64,000 bases of DNA from Mesobacillus subterraneus (GTDB taxonomy: Bacteria; Bacillota; Bacilli; Bacillales; Cytobacillaceae): positions 248,001 through 312,000 of the forward strand of contig NZ_JAMBOF010000001.1 in assembly GCF_023715485.1 (NCBI RefSeq). The letters are read 5' to 3'. Both the position numbers and the translations under genes were made by a program. The notes under the pieces are model-generated. The model was not told where the DNA came from. It ran no database searches and saw nothing but the letters and a program-made list of their open reading frames with translations. Numbering within the stretch: position 1 is the stretch's first letter; each line of letters begins with the position of its first letter. Below are positions 56,101 through 64,000 of the stretch, in pieces.

Positions 56101-56582
56101 TCCAGCTCCAGCGCCTAGTCCCTCGAGTCGCTTGTCCAGCTGCGGCTCCTAACTCCTCGAGACGCTTGTCTAGTGTCGCCTCCTAGAAACTCCGAAACTT
56201 CAACTCCCCCCGCAGAAGCAAAAAGCGCTTCTTTGGTGGAGTCTCCAGTTTCTGCGTTTCTGGGCAGTCGGCTATACATTTCGATTTCGGTCCTGCCAAT
56301 GAAGTCAAAGAACGACTTCACTGTCAGGCCCTCCAGCGCTTGTCGGAGTTGAACAGTTGCCTCCGCTTTTCGAATTGTCTAGTGTCGCCTCCTAGAAACT
56401 CCGAAACTTCAACTCCGCCGGCAAAAGCAAAAAGTGCTTCTTTGTCGGAGTCTCCAGTTTCTGCGTTTCTGGGCAGTCGGCTACACATTTCGATTTCGGT
56501 TCGCTCAGGTGAAGTCAAAGAACGACTTCACCGGTTGGCCCTCCAGCGCTTGTCGGGGCTGAACGAGGCACTTGCGCTTTTT
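56101..56582. repeat. Dispersed modular hairpin element, rearranged copy
   Basis: This copy of about 480 bp has the AGCGCCTAG left arm, a duplicated CCTCGAG segment, and two copies of the large nested hairpin module (near 56180-56255 and 56390-56470). Two TGAAGTC/GACTTCA cores and the right arm (GGGGCTGAACGAGGCACTTGCGC) follow. The outer ATAAGAAAG/CTTTTCTTAT termini are lost and there are many substitutions, so it is older than the other two copies. Open frames inside are repeat shadows. Confidence 0.85.
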
Positions 56583-56690
56583 GTTCATGCAATTCCTTCC
56601 AAGTTTTTCACAGATATTTCATTTTATATTTCCGTAATTTCTTCAAATGATAAAGAAGTAATAAACGAAAAAACGAGGAGGAAATATCCA

Positions 56691-57707
56691 TTGGACATAT
56701 ATAAACACGGAAAATTGATTGCAGTATCAGCAGTTATGCTCCTAGGGCTCGCAGCATGTAATAACAATAATGATGAAGCGCTGGATTTGAGAGACAACAG
56801 GATGACTACACTCGGCAAGGACCGAACAAGTTATTTGGACAATGATACAAAAAGATTGAAGGAACAAAACGGAAGAAGCGAAACGAGTGCGATTAAAAGG
56901 TCTGGACAAAACAGAGGAAATGGAACAAGCGAAATCTTGCAAACGCCAGATGGCTTCCTGACAATTGATCCTAACTCTTACAGCACTGGCATCCCTAGTT
57001 CTAAATTTCCTCATACAGAAATGAACCGACAGGGAAGACTTACTTACGAAGATTGGCAGAGGGCACAACGTGACACACAAGAACGGTTGAGAAACCAATT
57101 CCCTATAACAGCACCTGAAGGAGCGGCACCTGCACCTGAGCAAGGAACAGCTCCGACACCTGACCTGGGAGAAGCACCAGCACCAGAACAAGCAGCCCCA
57201 GCACCAAATCAGGGAACTGCACCTGCTCCAACAGCGCCGACACCTGAGCAGGAAGCAGCCCCAGCCCCAGCACCTACTGAGGAAGCAGCGCCAGCACCTG
57301 AGCAGAAGGCAACGCCAAGCGGCACAGAGCTTAGTGCATTTGAATCAAGAGTGATCGACTTAACAAATGAGCAGCGCAGAAAAAATGGTTTGCAAAACCT
57401 TCAGCCAGATACAGCTTTAAGCAATGTAGCTCAGGAAAAGTCGAATGACATGCAAGCGAAAAATTATTTTTCACATACTAGCCCAACATATGGTTCTCCG
57501 TTCGATATGATGAGGGATTTCGGAGTAACTTACCAATCAGCAGGTGAAAACATCGCGATGGGTCAGCAAAGTGCCGAAGAGGTAGTAAATGCATGGATGA
57601 ACAGTGAAGGACATAGAAAGAATATTTTAAGCCCTAATTTCACCCATATTGGCGTTGGGCATACTGGTTCAGGAAACTACTGGACACAAATGTTTATTGG
57701 TAAATAA
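56691..57707 (+). CDS. SCP/CAP domain lipoprotein
   Basis: This 338-residue exported protein starts MDIYKHGKLIAVSAVMLLGLAAC (lipidated Cys23). It has a charged N-terminal region, then a Pro/Ala/Glu-rich low-complexity linker (about 140-215, repeats of APAPEQ). The C-terminal CAP (SCP/PR-1) domain resembles YkwD: LTNEQRRKNGLQNLQ, KNYFSHTSPTYGSPFDMM, SAGENIAMGQQSAEEVVNAWMNSEGHRKNILSPNFTHIGVG. TTG 56691 lies after GAGGAGG. The upstream open frame is repeat DNA. The role is unknown; similar proteins occur on spores and cell walls. Confidence 0.82.
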   Translation: MDIYKHGKLIAVSAVMLLGLAACNNNNDEALDLRDNRMTTLGKDRTSYLDNDTKRLKEQNGRSETSAIKRSGQNRGNGTSEILQTPDGFLTIDPNSYSTGIPSSKFPHTEMNRQGRLTYEDWQRAQRDTQERLRNQFPITAPEGAAPAPEQGTAPTPDLGEAPAPEQAAPAPNQGTAPAPTAPTPEQEAAPAPAPTEEAAPAPEQKATPSGTELSAFESRVIDLTNEQRRKNGLQNLQPDTALSNVAQEKSNDMQAKNYFSHTSPTYGSPFDMMRDFGVTYQSAGENIAMGQQSAEEVVNAWMNSEGHRKNILSPNFTHIGVGHTGSGNYWTQMFIGK

Positions 57708-57712
57708 GCCAA

Positions 57713-57746
57713 AAAGCTAACCATTCAGCGTAATGGTTAGCTTTTT
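57713..57746. terminator. Bidirectional terminator (SCP lipoprotein / prpE)
   Basis: AAAGCTAACCATT / AATGGTTAGCTTT perfect 13-bp stem with A and T runs, between convergent genes. Confidence 0.92.
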
Positions 57747-57760
57747 TTGATATGGGGTAT

Positions 57761-58501
57761 TTAATCTATCTCCCGAAACTTTTCAGGTACATAGGGCATA
57801 GTTGAAGGTACAGACATCAACTCCATCTCTGGATATTTTAGCGCTGTAAGGCGCCAACCGAATACAACCCCTGTATCAATATTGTAAGTATTATTGACGA
57901 CTCTTGGCTCCTTTACGGGAGTATGCCCATAAACAATTAATGCTTTTCCATTATAACTTTTGGCCCAGTCACGCCTGACCGGTGTGCCGTCAGGGTTTGA
58001 CTGGCCAGTTATATCTCCGTAAAGAACAAAAGTTTTCACCTTCGAATTGTTTTTTCCTATGTAATCTTCGCGGATGCCAGCATGGGCAATAATCAAACGG
58101 CCATGGTCAAGCACCTGATATAACGGTGAGGAATCATAAAGTTCAAGAAAACTCTGGCGAAATATGTTTTTCTGCTTAGTGTCCAGTGATAAATATTCAG
58201 CTACAGTTGTTTCAAGTCCATGGGTCGTCTGTACCTTGTTTCCAAGGAGGTAACGATACAGCTTATTGCAGTGATTTCCAGGAACGTAATAACCCGTTTT
58301 GCTTTTCATGACTAGTTCCCAGACTATTTGGGCGACCCTTAGCGATTCCGGGCCTCTATCTGTAAGGTCACCGACAAATGCCAGCATTCTGCCTTCCGGG
58401 TGGATTGGGATGCCAGACTCCCAGTCATATCCTAACTGAATAGTGAGTTGTTGAAATTCGGCATAACATCCATGTATGTCCCCGATAATATCTAAATTCA
58501 T
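57761..58501 (-). CDS. prpE: PPP-family serine/threonine/tyrosine phosphatase PrpE
   Basis: This 246-residue metallophosphatase has the three PPP signatures: GDIHG (Asp8, His10), GDLTDRG (Asp45) and GNHCNK. YGHTPV (C-terminal metal His) is also present. PrpE is also related to Ap4A hydrolases and is implicated in spore germination in B. subtilis. GAGGAGG SD. The position after yjbO matches yjbP/prpE in B. subtilis. Confidence 0.9.
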   Translation of the reverse strand: MNLDIIGDIHGCYAEFQQLTIQLGYDWESGIPIHPEGRMLAFVGDLTDRGPESLRVAQIVWELVMKSKTGYYVPGNHCNKLYRYLLGNKVQTTHGLETTVAEYLSLDTKQKNIFRQSFLELYDSSPLYQVLDHGRLIIAHAGIREDYIGKNNSKVKTFVLYGDITGQSNPDGTPVRRDWAKSYNGKALIVYGHTPVKEPRVVNNTYNIDTGVVFGWRLTALKYPEMELMSVPSTMPYVPEKFREID

Positions 58502-58914
58502 GGCATAGATCCTCCTCTTTATTTTACTTTATTCTTCCCGCTGATCAGGAAAAAGAAAAGTATAATTTTCTTATACATGATAAGGAATCTGGCTGATTTG
58601 GTCACCTTTTCGCCTCCCAGGGCACCTCTTTGGAATTTTAAAAATGAATTGGCTTAGTTTTCAGCAATTTTTTTCTACAAAAAACATCAAAAGAAAGGGA
58701 ATGTTAAAAGAAAGACTAATTTGGATTTCAAGACGGATTTTCTATGGGTGGTTTACTATCCTAGTTGACCCTGACAATATTCTGTTTGAACGATATTCCT
58801 GAATTGGACCAGATAGTATCAAATTTGAACTCATAAAAAGGGCCCAGAAAAGACAAAGAAAACAAGAAATGCTAGTATAATGGAATGTATCGAAGGAGAA
58901 AGGGGGTAAGGTGG
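58502..58914. other. Divergent intergenic region prpE-mgtE
   Basis: No gene or clear structured RNA. I looked for the Mg2+-sensing M-box that often precedes mgtE and did not see its conserved GGTGAGGCTCC core. It presumably carries promoters for both genes. Confidence 0.5.
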
Positions 58915-60297
58915 ATGGCTGAGGAACGGCAAGAATCAGCATCAAAGCAGCAAATCAACATAGGGTTGCTAATGGAAGCACTTTACTCTGAAAAAATTGA
59001 TGATTTCCGGGCTGAATTTTTAGAATTGCACCCGTACAACCAGGCTGCATTTTTCGGTGAGCTTGATGATGAGACTCGTGCGAAGGTATATAATTTTCTT
59101 TCGCCTGAAGAAATGGCCGAACTATTTGAGAATTTAGAAGCTGATGAAGAAAACTTTAAAGATGTGCTGGCCCAGATGAACCCTACTTATGCGGCTGACA
59201 TGCTTTCAAATATGTATGCAGATGATGCAGTTGATGTCCTTAATGAACTGGATAAAGAACAGGTCGCCAGTTATTTGACGATCATGGATGAAGAAGCAGC
59301 ACAGGAAATCAAGGATTTGCTTCACTATGAAGAATACACAGCCGGCAGTATCATGACGACAGAATTCATCGCGATTTCCGCTAACCAGACTGTCAGGTCG
59401 GCGATGTATATCCTTAAAAAAGAAGCGCCGAGGGCGGAAACGATTTATTATATTTTCGTCATTGATGAAGAGAAGCGCCTGGCTGGAGTCATTTCCTTGC
59501 GAGATCTTATTGTTGCCGATGACGACACGATGATTTTGGAAATAATGAATGACCGTGTAGTTTCAGTATCTGTTGGAGAAGACCAGGAAGAAGTTGCGCG
59601 TATGATGAGGGATTATAATTTCCTGGCGCTGCCCGTTGTTGACTTTCAAAATCACCTTTTAGGTATCATTACAGTTGATGATATCATCGATGTCATGGAA
59701 GAAGAAGCTTCTGATGACTATTCCAAACTGGCAGGTATTGCGGATTTGGATACCATGGATCGTAATCCTTTTTCAGCAGCTAAAAAACGCTTGCCCTGGC
59801 TGATTATCCTGCTTTTTCTTGGAATGTTTACGGCAAGCCTGATAGGCAGGTTTGAGGAGACACTTAATAAAGTTGCCATATTGGCGGTATTCATTCCTTT
59901 GATTGCAGGAATGGCAGGAAACTCTGGCACTCAAGCGCTGGCGGTTGCAGTCAGGGGGATTGCTACCGGTGACCTTGAAAAAGAGAGCAAGTGGAATATT
60001 ATTTTGAGGGAGGCTGGTACCGGCCTGATCACTGGATCGATTTGTGGAATTTTGATTACCTTTGTCGTTTACTTTTGGCAGGGCGACCTTTTCCTTGGAG
60101 CGCTTGTTGGCATATCTATTTTTATCACCTTGATTATAGCAACTTTGGCAGGGTCTTTAGTACCTTTGCTTATGCACCGGCTGAAAATCGACCCTGCCGT
60201 AGCATCAGGTCCATTCATTACGACTATAAATGATATCATCAGCATTTTGATTTACTTCGGAATCGCTACTGCTTTTATGAGTTATCTTACTAAATAA
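58915..60297 (+). CDS. mgtE: Magnesium transporter MgtE
   Basis: This dimeric Mg2+ channel/transporter (460 aa) has a cytoplasmic N-domain (superhelical, about 15-130). Two CBS domains sense Mg2+ (EEYTAGSIMTTEFIAIS; DYNFLALPVVDFQNHLLGIITVDDIIDVM). Five membrane helices follow, with the pore motif PLIAGMAGNSGTQALAV. ATG 58915 follows AAGGGGG; GTG/ATG upstream at 58885 is less likely. It heads a two-gene run with the antiporter. It is not part of this locus in B. subtilis. Confidence 0.92.
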   Translation: MAEERQESASKQQINIGLLMEALYSEKIDDFRAEFLELHPYNQAAFFGELDDETRAKVYNFLSPEEMAELFENLEADEENFKDVLAQMNPTYAADMLSNMYADDAVDVLNELDKEQVASYLTIMDEEAAQEIKDLLHYEEYTAGSIMTTEFIAISANQTVRSAMYILKKEAPRAETIYYIFVIDEEKRLAGVISLRDLIVADDDTMILEIMNDRVVSVSVGEDQEEVARMMRDYNFLALPVVDFQNHLLGIITVDDIIDVMEEEASDDYSKLAGIADLDTMDRNPFSAAKKRLPWLIILLFLGMFTASLIGRFEETLNKVAILAVFIPLIAGMAGNSGTQALAVAVRGIATGDLEKESKWNIILREAGTGLITGSICGILITFVVYFWQGDLFLGALVGISIFITLIIATLAGSLVPLLMHRLKIDPAVASGPFITTINDIISILIYFGIATAFMSYLTK

Positions 60298-60331
60298 CAA
60301 ATATGAACTTACCAAAAAAGGAGGGCTGAGG

Positions 60332-62191
60332 ATGGAACAGCATGCTTCGATTACCTCTCTCGTAATCGTCATCATCGTTGCATTTTTAACACCTATTTTG
60401 CTTCACCGTTTAAAACTTAGCTTCATACCAGTTGTCGTGGCAGAAATCATTATGGGACTGGTCATCGGGAAAAGCGGATTCAACATCGTTCATGAGGATG
60501 CATGGCTTGGGACGCTTTCGACATTGGGATTCCTCTTCCTGATGTTTCTCAGTGGTTTGGAAATCGATTTTACTGCATTTTCAGGCGGGAAGAAGAATAA
60601 AGTGTTGGCAAATGGAAAAAAGGAACCAAACACCTTTGTCATCTCATCCATTATTTTTGTGGGAATCTTCATCGCTTCGCTAGGTCTTTCATATTTATTT
60701 GTACTTGCAGGCTTCATTGAAAATGTATTCCTGATGACGCTGATCATTTCCACGATTTCTCTTGGAGTTGTTGTGCCGACGTTGAAGGACGCACATTTGA
60801 TGAAAACGAATATTGGTCAAATCATTCTCTTAGTGGCTGTTATTGCCGATTTGGCTACAATGATTTTGCTTGCCGTCTTTGTCTCTCTTTATGATACAGG
60901 CGGTGGAAACACTTGGCTGCTTCTTGTACTTTTCGGTGCTGGGGTCGCATTATATTTTATCGGAAAATTTTTCAAGAACCGCACTTTTATCAATGCTTTA
61001 TCCACCGGGACTACCCAAATCGGTACGAGGGCTGTATTCGCGCTGATTATCCTGCTTGTGGCGATTTCGGAAACTGTCGGTGCCGAAAATATCCTGGGAG
61101 CGTTCCTTGCTGGGGTGTTAGTCTCATTGCTGGCACCTGACCAGGAAATGGTACACAAGCTCGATTCATTCGGCTACGGCTTCCTAATCCCGATTTTCTT
61201 CGTAATGGTAGGTGTAGAACTGGACCTATGGTCTTTGTTCAGCGAGAAGAAGCTCTTATTGCTGATACCATTATTGCTTGTGGCATTATTTATTTCAAAA
61301 ATGATTCCCGTATACTTATTAAAAAGATGGTATGATAACAAGACTGTTTTTGCAGCAGGGTTTCTTCTCACGTCAACATTGTCGTTGGTCATTGCTGCAG
61401 CAACGATAGGTGAAAGAATGGAAATGATCACTCCCCAGATGAGTGGAACCTTGATTTTAGTGGCCGTTATATCAAGTGTAATTACACCTATAATGTTCAA
61501 AAAACTTTTCCCAGCAGCTAAAGCAGAGGAGAAAAAGCTTAAGGTGGCATTCATTGGTGCCAATCAAATGACACTTCCTGTATCACGTGATTTAAAATCT
61601 TCATTATATGAGCCAGTCCTGTATCACACAAAACAGGAAAAAGCGGAAAAGCAAATTGCCGATTCTGTTTTTGAAATCATCGAGGTCGAAAATTATGAGA
61701 TCGAAACATTAGAGAGAGATAAAGTTTATGATGCGGATATTATCGTGATTTCGACTGGTGATGCCGACCTCAATGCTACGATTGCAGTCAGTGCTAAGGA
61801 GAAAGGAATTGAACGTGTTATCGCAAGGATTGAAAGCCCGGATCTTGCGGAGAAGGTACAAGAAGAAGGTATTGAGGTATTCTCCGTTCTCCGCTCGACC
61901 GAGTCACTGCTACGCGCAATGATTGAATCACCTGGAGTCATGACGATCCTTACGAATCAGGAAAACTCATTGCACGAAATCCGCATGCTTAATGATCACT
62001 TTGATGGTATGAGCATCAGGCGTTTCCCATTCACCGGGGATGTCATTTTCGTCCGTATCCTCCGGGAAAATGAATCAATCGTTCCTCATGGGGACACGGA
62101 ATTGAGGCTCAATGACCGCTTGATTGTCACTGGATCAAAGGAATATGTAGATGAACTGAAACGTGAACTTGAGTTCTGTTTTTGGTGCTAA
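60332..62191 (+). CDS. yjbQ: CPA2 family cation/proton antiporter with RCK domains (YjbQ-like)
   Basis: This 619-residue membrane protein has 12 predicted helices of the KefB/CPA2 type (LGFLFLMFLSGLEIDF; GAENILGAFLAGVLVSLLAPD). A cytoplasmic RCK_N-like region follows (VAFIGANQMTLPVSRDLK...DADIIVISTGDADLN) with a TrkA_C domain (RRFPFTGDVIFVRILRENESIVPHGDTELRLNDRLIVTG). The Rossmann loop GANQMTLP is altered, so nucleotide binding may be lost. It likely exchanges K+ or Na+ for H+. SD AAGGAGGG; 34 bp after mgtE. Confidence 0.88.
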   Translation: MEQHASITSLVIVIIVAFLTPILLHRLKLSFIPVVVAEIIMGLVIGKSGFNIVHEDAWLGTLSTLGFLFLMFLSGLEIDFTAFSGGKKNKVLANGKKEPNTFVISSIIFVGIFIASLGLSYLFVLAGFIENVFLMTLIISTISLGVVVPTLKDAHLMKTNIGQIILLVAVIADLATMILLAVFVSLYDTGGGNTWLLLVLFGAGVALYFIGKFFKNRTFINALSTGTTQIGTRAVFALIILLVAISETVGAENILGAFLAGVLVSLLAPDQEMVHKLDSFGYGFLIPIFFVMVGVELDLWSLFSEKKLLLLIPLLLVALFISKMIPVYLLKRWYDNKTVFAAGFLLTSTLSLVIAAATIGERMEMITPQMSGTLILVAVISSVITPIMFKKLFPAAKAEEKKLKVAFIGANQMTLPVSRDLKSSLYEPVLYHTKQEKAEKQIADSVFEIIEVENYEIETLERDKVYDADIIVISTGDADLNATIAVSAKEKGIERVIARIESPDLAEKVQEEGIEVFSVLRSTESLLRAMIESPGVMTILTNQENSLHEIRMLNDHFDGMSIRRFPFTGDVIFVRILRENESIVPHGDTELRLNDRLIVTGSKEYVDELKRELEFCFWC

Positions 62192-62196
62192 CGATT

Positions 62197-62227
62197 AAAC
62201 CCGTCTAAAAAAGGCGGGTTTTCCTTT
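62197..62227 (+). terminator. Terminator after the antiporter gene
   Basis: AACCCGTCT / AGGCGGGTT stem (one G-U pair) followed by TTCCTTTT. Confidence 0.75.
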
Positions 62228-62252
62228 TCAAATCAAACGATATAGTGTAGAA

Positions 62253-62269
62253 TTAGCACTAGGTACTAA
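62253..62269. promoter_or_regulatory. FapR operator upstream of fabI
   Basis: TTAGCACTAGGTACTAA, inverse TTAGTACCTAGTGCTAA, is a near-perfect FapR operator 32 bp before fabI. It ties fabI to the fabH-fabF site at 14402 and to malonyl-CoA control. Confidence 0.88.
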
Positions 62270-62300
62270 TAACTTGTATTAACAGGGGGATATTTTAAAA

Positions 62301-63068
62301 ATGACTCTTTCATTAAACGGTAAAACATATGTAGTAATGGGTGTAGCCAATAAAAGAAGCATCGCCTGGGGTATTGCTCAATCTCTCCACAATGCCGGGG
62401 CGAATTTAATTTTCACATATGCCGGTGAGCGTCTAGAGAAAAGTGTCCGTGAACTTTCGGAATCACTTGATAAAAACTATTTAGTTTTACCATGCGACGT
62501 TACAAGTGACGAAGATGTCGCTAAATGCTTTAAAGAAATTAAGGAAGCAGCAGGGTCTATTTACGGAGTTGCCCACTGTATTGCATTCGCCAATAAAGAA
62601 GAACTGCAAGGCGACTATATGAATGTTACTCGTGATGGCTTCCTGCTTGCCCATAATATCAGTGCATATTCTCTTACAGCTGTTGCTAAAGAAGCGAAGG
62701 AGCTGATGGCTGAGGGTGGAAGCATCGTAACTCTGACATACTTAGGCGGAGAACGCGCAATTCCTAACTACAATGTCATGGGTGTAGCAAAGGCTTCTCT
62801 TGACGCAAGCGTCCGTTACCTTGCAGCAGATTTAGGAAAGCACAATATTCGTGTGAACTCGATTTCTGCAGGCCCGATCAGAACCCTTTCAGCGAAGGGT
62901 GTCAGCGATTTTAATTTAATCCTGAAAGATATTGAAGAAAGAGCTCCGCTGCGCAGGAATACAACTCCTGAAGAAGTCGGCGATACAGCGCTATTCTTGT
63001 TCAGTGACATGTCACGCGGAATCACCGGTGAAAATATCCACGTCGATTCTGGATTCCATATTCTATAA
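62301..63068 (+). CDS. fabI: Enoyl-ACP reductase (NADH), FabI
   Basis: FabI reduces trans-2-enoyl-ACP in the last step of each fatty-acid elongation cycle and is the triclosan target. The 255-residue SDR protein has the active-site Tyr157-x6-Lys164 (IPNYNVMGVAKASLDAS), the GVANKRSIAWGIA cofactor loop, and NSISAGPIRTLSAKGV. SD GGGGG. It has its own FapR site and terminator. Confidence 0.96.
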   Translation: MTLSLNGKTYVVMGVANKRSIAWGIAQSLHNAGANLIFTYAGERLEKSVRELSESLDKNYLVLPCDVTSDEDVAKCFKEIKEAAGSIYGVAHCIAFANKEELQGDYMNVTRDGFLLAHNISAYSLTAVAKEAKELMAEGGSIVTLTYLGGERAIPNYNVMGVAKASLDASVRYLAADLGKHNIRVNSISAGPIRTLSAKGVSDFNLILKDIEERAPLRRNTTPEEVGDTALFLFSDMSRGITGENIHVDSGFHIL

Positions 63069-63072
63069 GACG

Positions 63073-63104
63073 AAAGCCTGCGAATCTTAGCGGGCTTTTT
63101 ATTT
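63073..63104 (+). terminator. Terminator after fabI
   Basis: AAAGCCTGC / GCGGGCTTT stem (one G-U pair) followed by TTATTTTT. Confidence 0.85.
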
Positions 63105-63229
63105 TTGGAAAATAAATCTTTAATCCCTTACCATTTTTAAAATAAAAATAGAGGCTATTTTTCCATTTCGTCACCTATCCTAGGCTAACGCATAAATATA
63201 AGGTGAGTGGAGTTATGGAGGTGCAATCT

Positions 63230-63697
63230 ATGGGGAGGAAACGCAGTCGCAAGCAAATACCCTTGTTTTACATTCGTCAACCAAATATTGAAATCCCACA
63301 ACCAGAAATGCAGGAGAATTTTGTTTACAAGTACAGCACAAAACAAAATGAAATGTTAAATGAAAATAATTTAACAACGGATATGGTACAAAAAGAAGCC
63401 GATCCACAGGAAATATCACTTGAGGAAGAAAAAGTACCAGAGGCCGAAAAGATGGATACCAACAAAAAGAAATCATTTAATGAATATAGTCTTGAGGAAA
63501 AAATCAAACATCTTAAACTTGTCCCAGCATCAGTTGCGAAGGTCAAATATGAGTTCCTTACAATTGACAGGTCATACAAGGGTTATTTTTTGAATCTTAA
63601 AGACGGAACGCTAATAATTCATTCTATAAGCCCGAGAAAGAAAAGTGTTAGCATTCTGGTAGAAGACTTAGTTGATATTAAAAGAATTGGATTATAA
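63230..63697 (+). CDS. cotO: Spore coat morphogenetic protein CotO
   Basis: This 155-residue protein has a basic N-terminus (MGRKRSRKQIPLFYIRQPNIEI), an acidic low-complexity middle, and a conserved C-terminus (YSLEEKIKHLKLVP; YKGYFLNLKDGTLIIHS; RKKSVSILVEDLVDIKRIGL). CotO helps assemble the outer coat. ATG 63230 follows GGAGGTG by 6 nt; the upstream start at 63203 is less likely. It is shorter than B. subtilis CotO (from memory, over 200 aa), mainly in the middle. It lies between fabI and a CotY/CotZ gene, as in B. subtilis. Confidence 0.85.
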   Translation: MGRKRSRKQIPLFYIRQPNIEIPQPEMQENFVYKYSTKQNEMLNENNLTTDMVQKEADPQEISLEEEKVPEAEKMDTNKKKSFNEYSLEEKIKHLKLVPASVAKVKYEFLTIDRSYKGYFLNLKDGTLIIHSISPRKKSVSILVEDLVDIKRIGL

Positions 63698-63703
63698 AAA
63701 ATA

Positions 63704-63725
63704 GGCTTACCATTTATGGTAAGCC
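63704..63725. terminator. Hairpin between cotO and cotZ
   Basis: GGCTTACCA-TTTA-TGGTAAGCC. The T-run is best on the minus strand (plus-strand As upstream), so it mainly serves the cotZ-side transcript. Confidence 0.8.
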
Positions 63726-63745
63726 CTTATCACAGCAAATCTTGT

Positions 63746-64000
63746 TTAGTCCTCGGTGCCATTCATGGCTGATAACGGCAACGCTGCTACTGGATCCAAG
63801 CATGTTACTGCGCAGAAGCAGTCAAGGTCAACAGTGATACAGATTCCAGTTCTGAAGAATTCGTTTCTGGCACCACCAGTTTGGATTTGACGGCATGGAG
63901 TATCGAAACCTTCTCCTTCATCACCGCGAGTAGTCAATAACTCAATTTTCGCACAGCAGTTGTCATCCACAGAAGTGACACGGAAGAAGAAAGATCTAAA
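63746..64000 (-). CDS. cotZ: Spore coat/crust protein CotY/CotZ family (5' end outside window)
   Basis: This is the C-terminal fragment of a cysteine-rich spore coat protein. The frame stays open to the window edge, reading FRSFFFRVTSVDDNCC then AKIELLTTRGDEGEG, with TPCRQIQTGGARNEFFRTGICITVDLDCFCAVTCLDPVAALPL at the end. The FRVTSVDD-CC and IxVDLxCFCAVxCL patterns are typical of CotY/CotZ. CotZ is preferred over CotY by its position next to cotO. A GTG at 63970 is internal, not the start. Confidence 0.88.
   Translation of the reverse strand, partial: FRSFFFRVTSVDDNCCAKIELLTTRGDEGEGFDTPCRQIQTGGARNEFFRTGICITVDLDCFCAVTCLDPVAALPLSAMNGTED

Noticed and set aside
56340-56690. N-terminal extension of the SCP lipoprotein
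   Set aside because: It translates repeat DNA and would bury the lipobox signal peptide; TTG 56691 with GAGGAGG gives a proper lipoprotein start.
58502-58914. M-box (Mg2+ riboswitch) upstream of mgtE
   Set aside because: The conserved M-box core sequences and stems were not found.
63181-63229. SigK-type promoter before cotO (CATAAATATA)
   Set aside because: The -10-like string does not keep the exact spacing of the SigK consensus, and no clear -35 was found.

Overview
The window looks like a chromosomal segment of a low-to-moderate GC, endospore-forming Bacillaceae species (Bacillus/Mesobacillus-like). Strong AAAGGAGG-type ribosome binding sites, occasional TTG/GTG starts, rho-independent terminators after most units, spore-coat genes (cotO, a CotY/CotZ protein), competence genes (med, comZ, mecA, coiA) and the Spx/YjbH/MecA proteolysis genes all support this. 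From memory, the gene order follows the Bacillus subtilis argD-to-cotZ block closely. The differences are an added clpB, an extra oligopeptide transporter operon, a DUF4015 protein, a cardiolipin synthase, an SCP/CAP lipoprotein and mgtE.

Layout. 1-6.2 kb: end of the arginine operon (argD partial, carA, carB, argF), with overlapping or closely spaced genes. 6.3-10.5 kb: uppP (minus), yjzC, clpB under a CtsR operator, yjzD (minus). 10.9-14.1 kb: yjaU-like, yjaV-like, med, comZ and a small minus-strand gene. 14.4-16.8 kb: fabH and fabF behind a FapR operator. 17.0-22.8 kb: ABC peptide transporter 1 (appDFABC order). 22.9-24.2 kb: a dispersed repeat and a yjaZ gene whose start is out of frame. 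24.3-30.0 kb: ABC peptide transporter 2 (again DFABC). 30.1-33.3 kb: a short periodic repeat, a small membrane protein, yjbA, trpS with its T-box leader (minus) and a DUF3899-like protein. 33.5-39.4 kb: ABC peptide transporter 3 (oppABCDF). 39.6-47.1 kb: DUF4015 protein, second repeat copy, yjbC, spx, mecA, cls, coiA. 47.2-56.0 kb: pepF, yizD, the small RNA RoxS, yjbH-yjbI, yjbJ, yjbK, yjbL, relQ, nadK, a 52-bp tandem array and an RluD-type synthase. 56.1-64 kb: third repeat copy, SCP lipoprotein, prpE, mgtE, a CPA2 antiporter, fabI with a FapR site, cotO, and the end of a CotY/CotZ gene.

How the genes work together. Three oligopeptide importers plus the cytosolic oligopeptidase PepF form a peptide-nutrition group; peptide import in this genus also feeds competence and sporulation signalling. 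Spx, its adaptor YjbH, MecA and the truncated haemoglobin YjbI form a redox and proteolysis group. The RoxS small RNA, preceded by a Rex-like operator, sits in the same block. fabH/fabF and fabI are linked by matching FapR operators.

Most unusual content, none of it protein-coding: (i) a modular hairpin-rich dispersed element with short terminal inverted repeats, present in three copies plus a fragment; (ii) an 11-copy, 52-bp tandem array with internal dyads between nadK and the pseudouridine synthase gene; (iii) a six-copy, 20-21-bp periodic repeat after transporter 2; (iv) the RoxS gene with its Rex-like operator. I found no CRISPR array, prophage, rRNA or tRNA.
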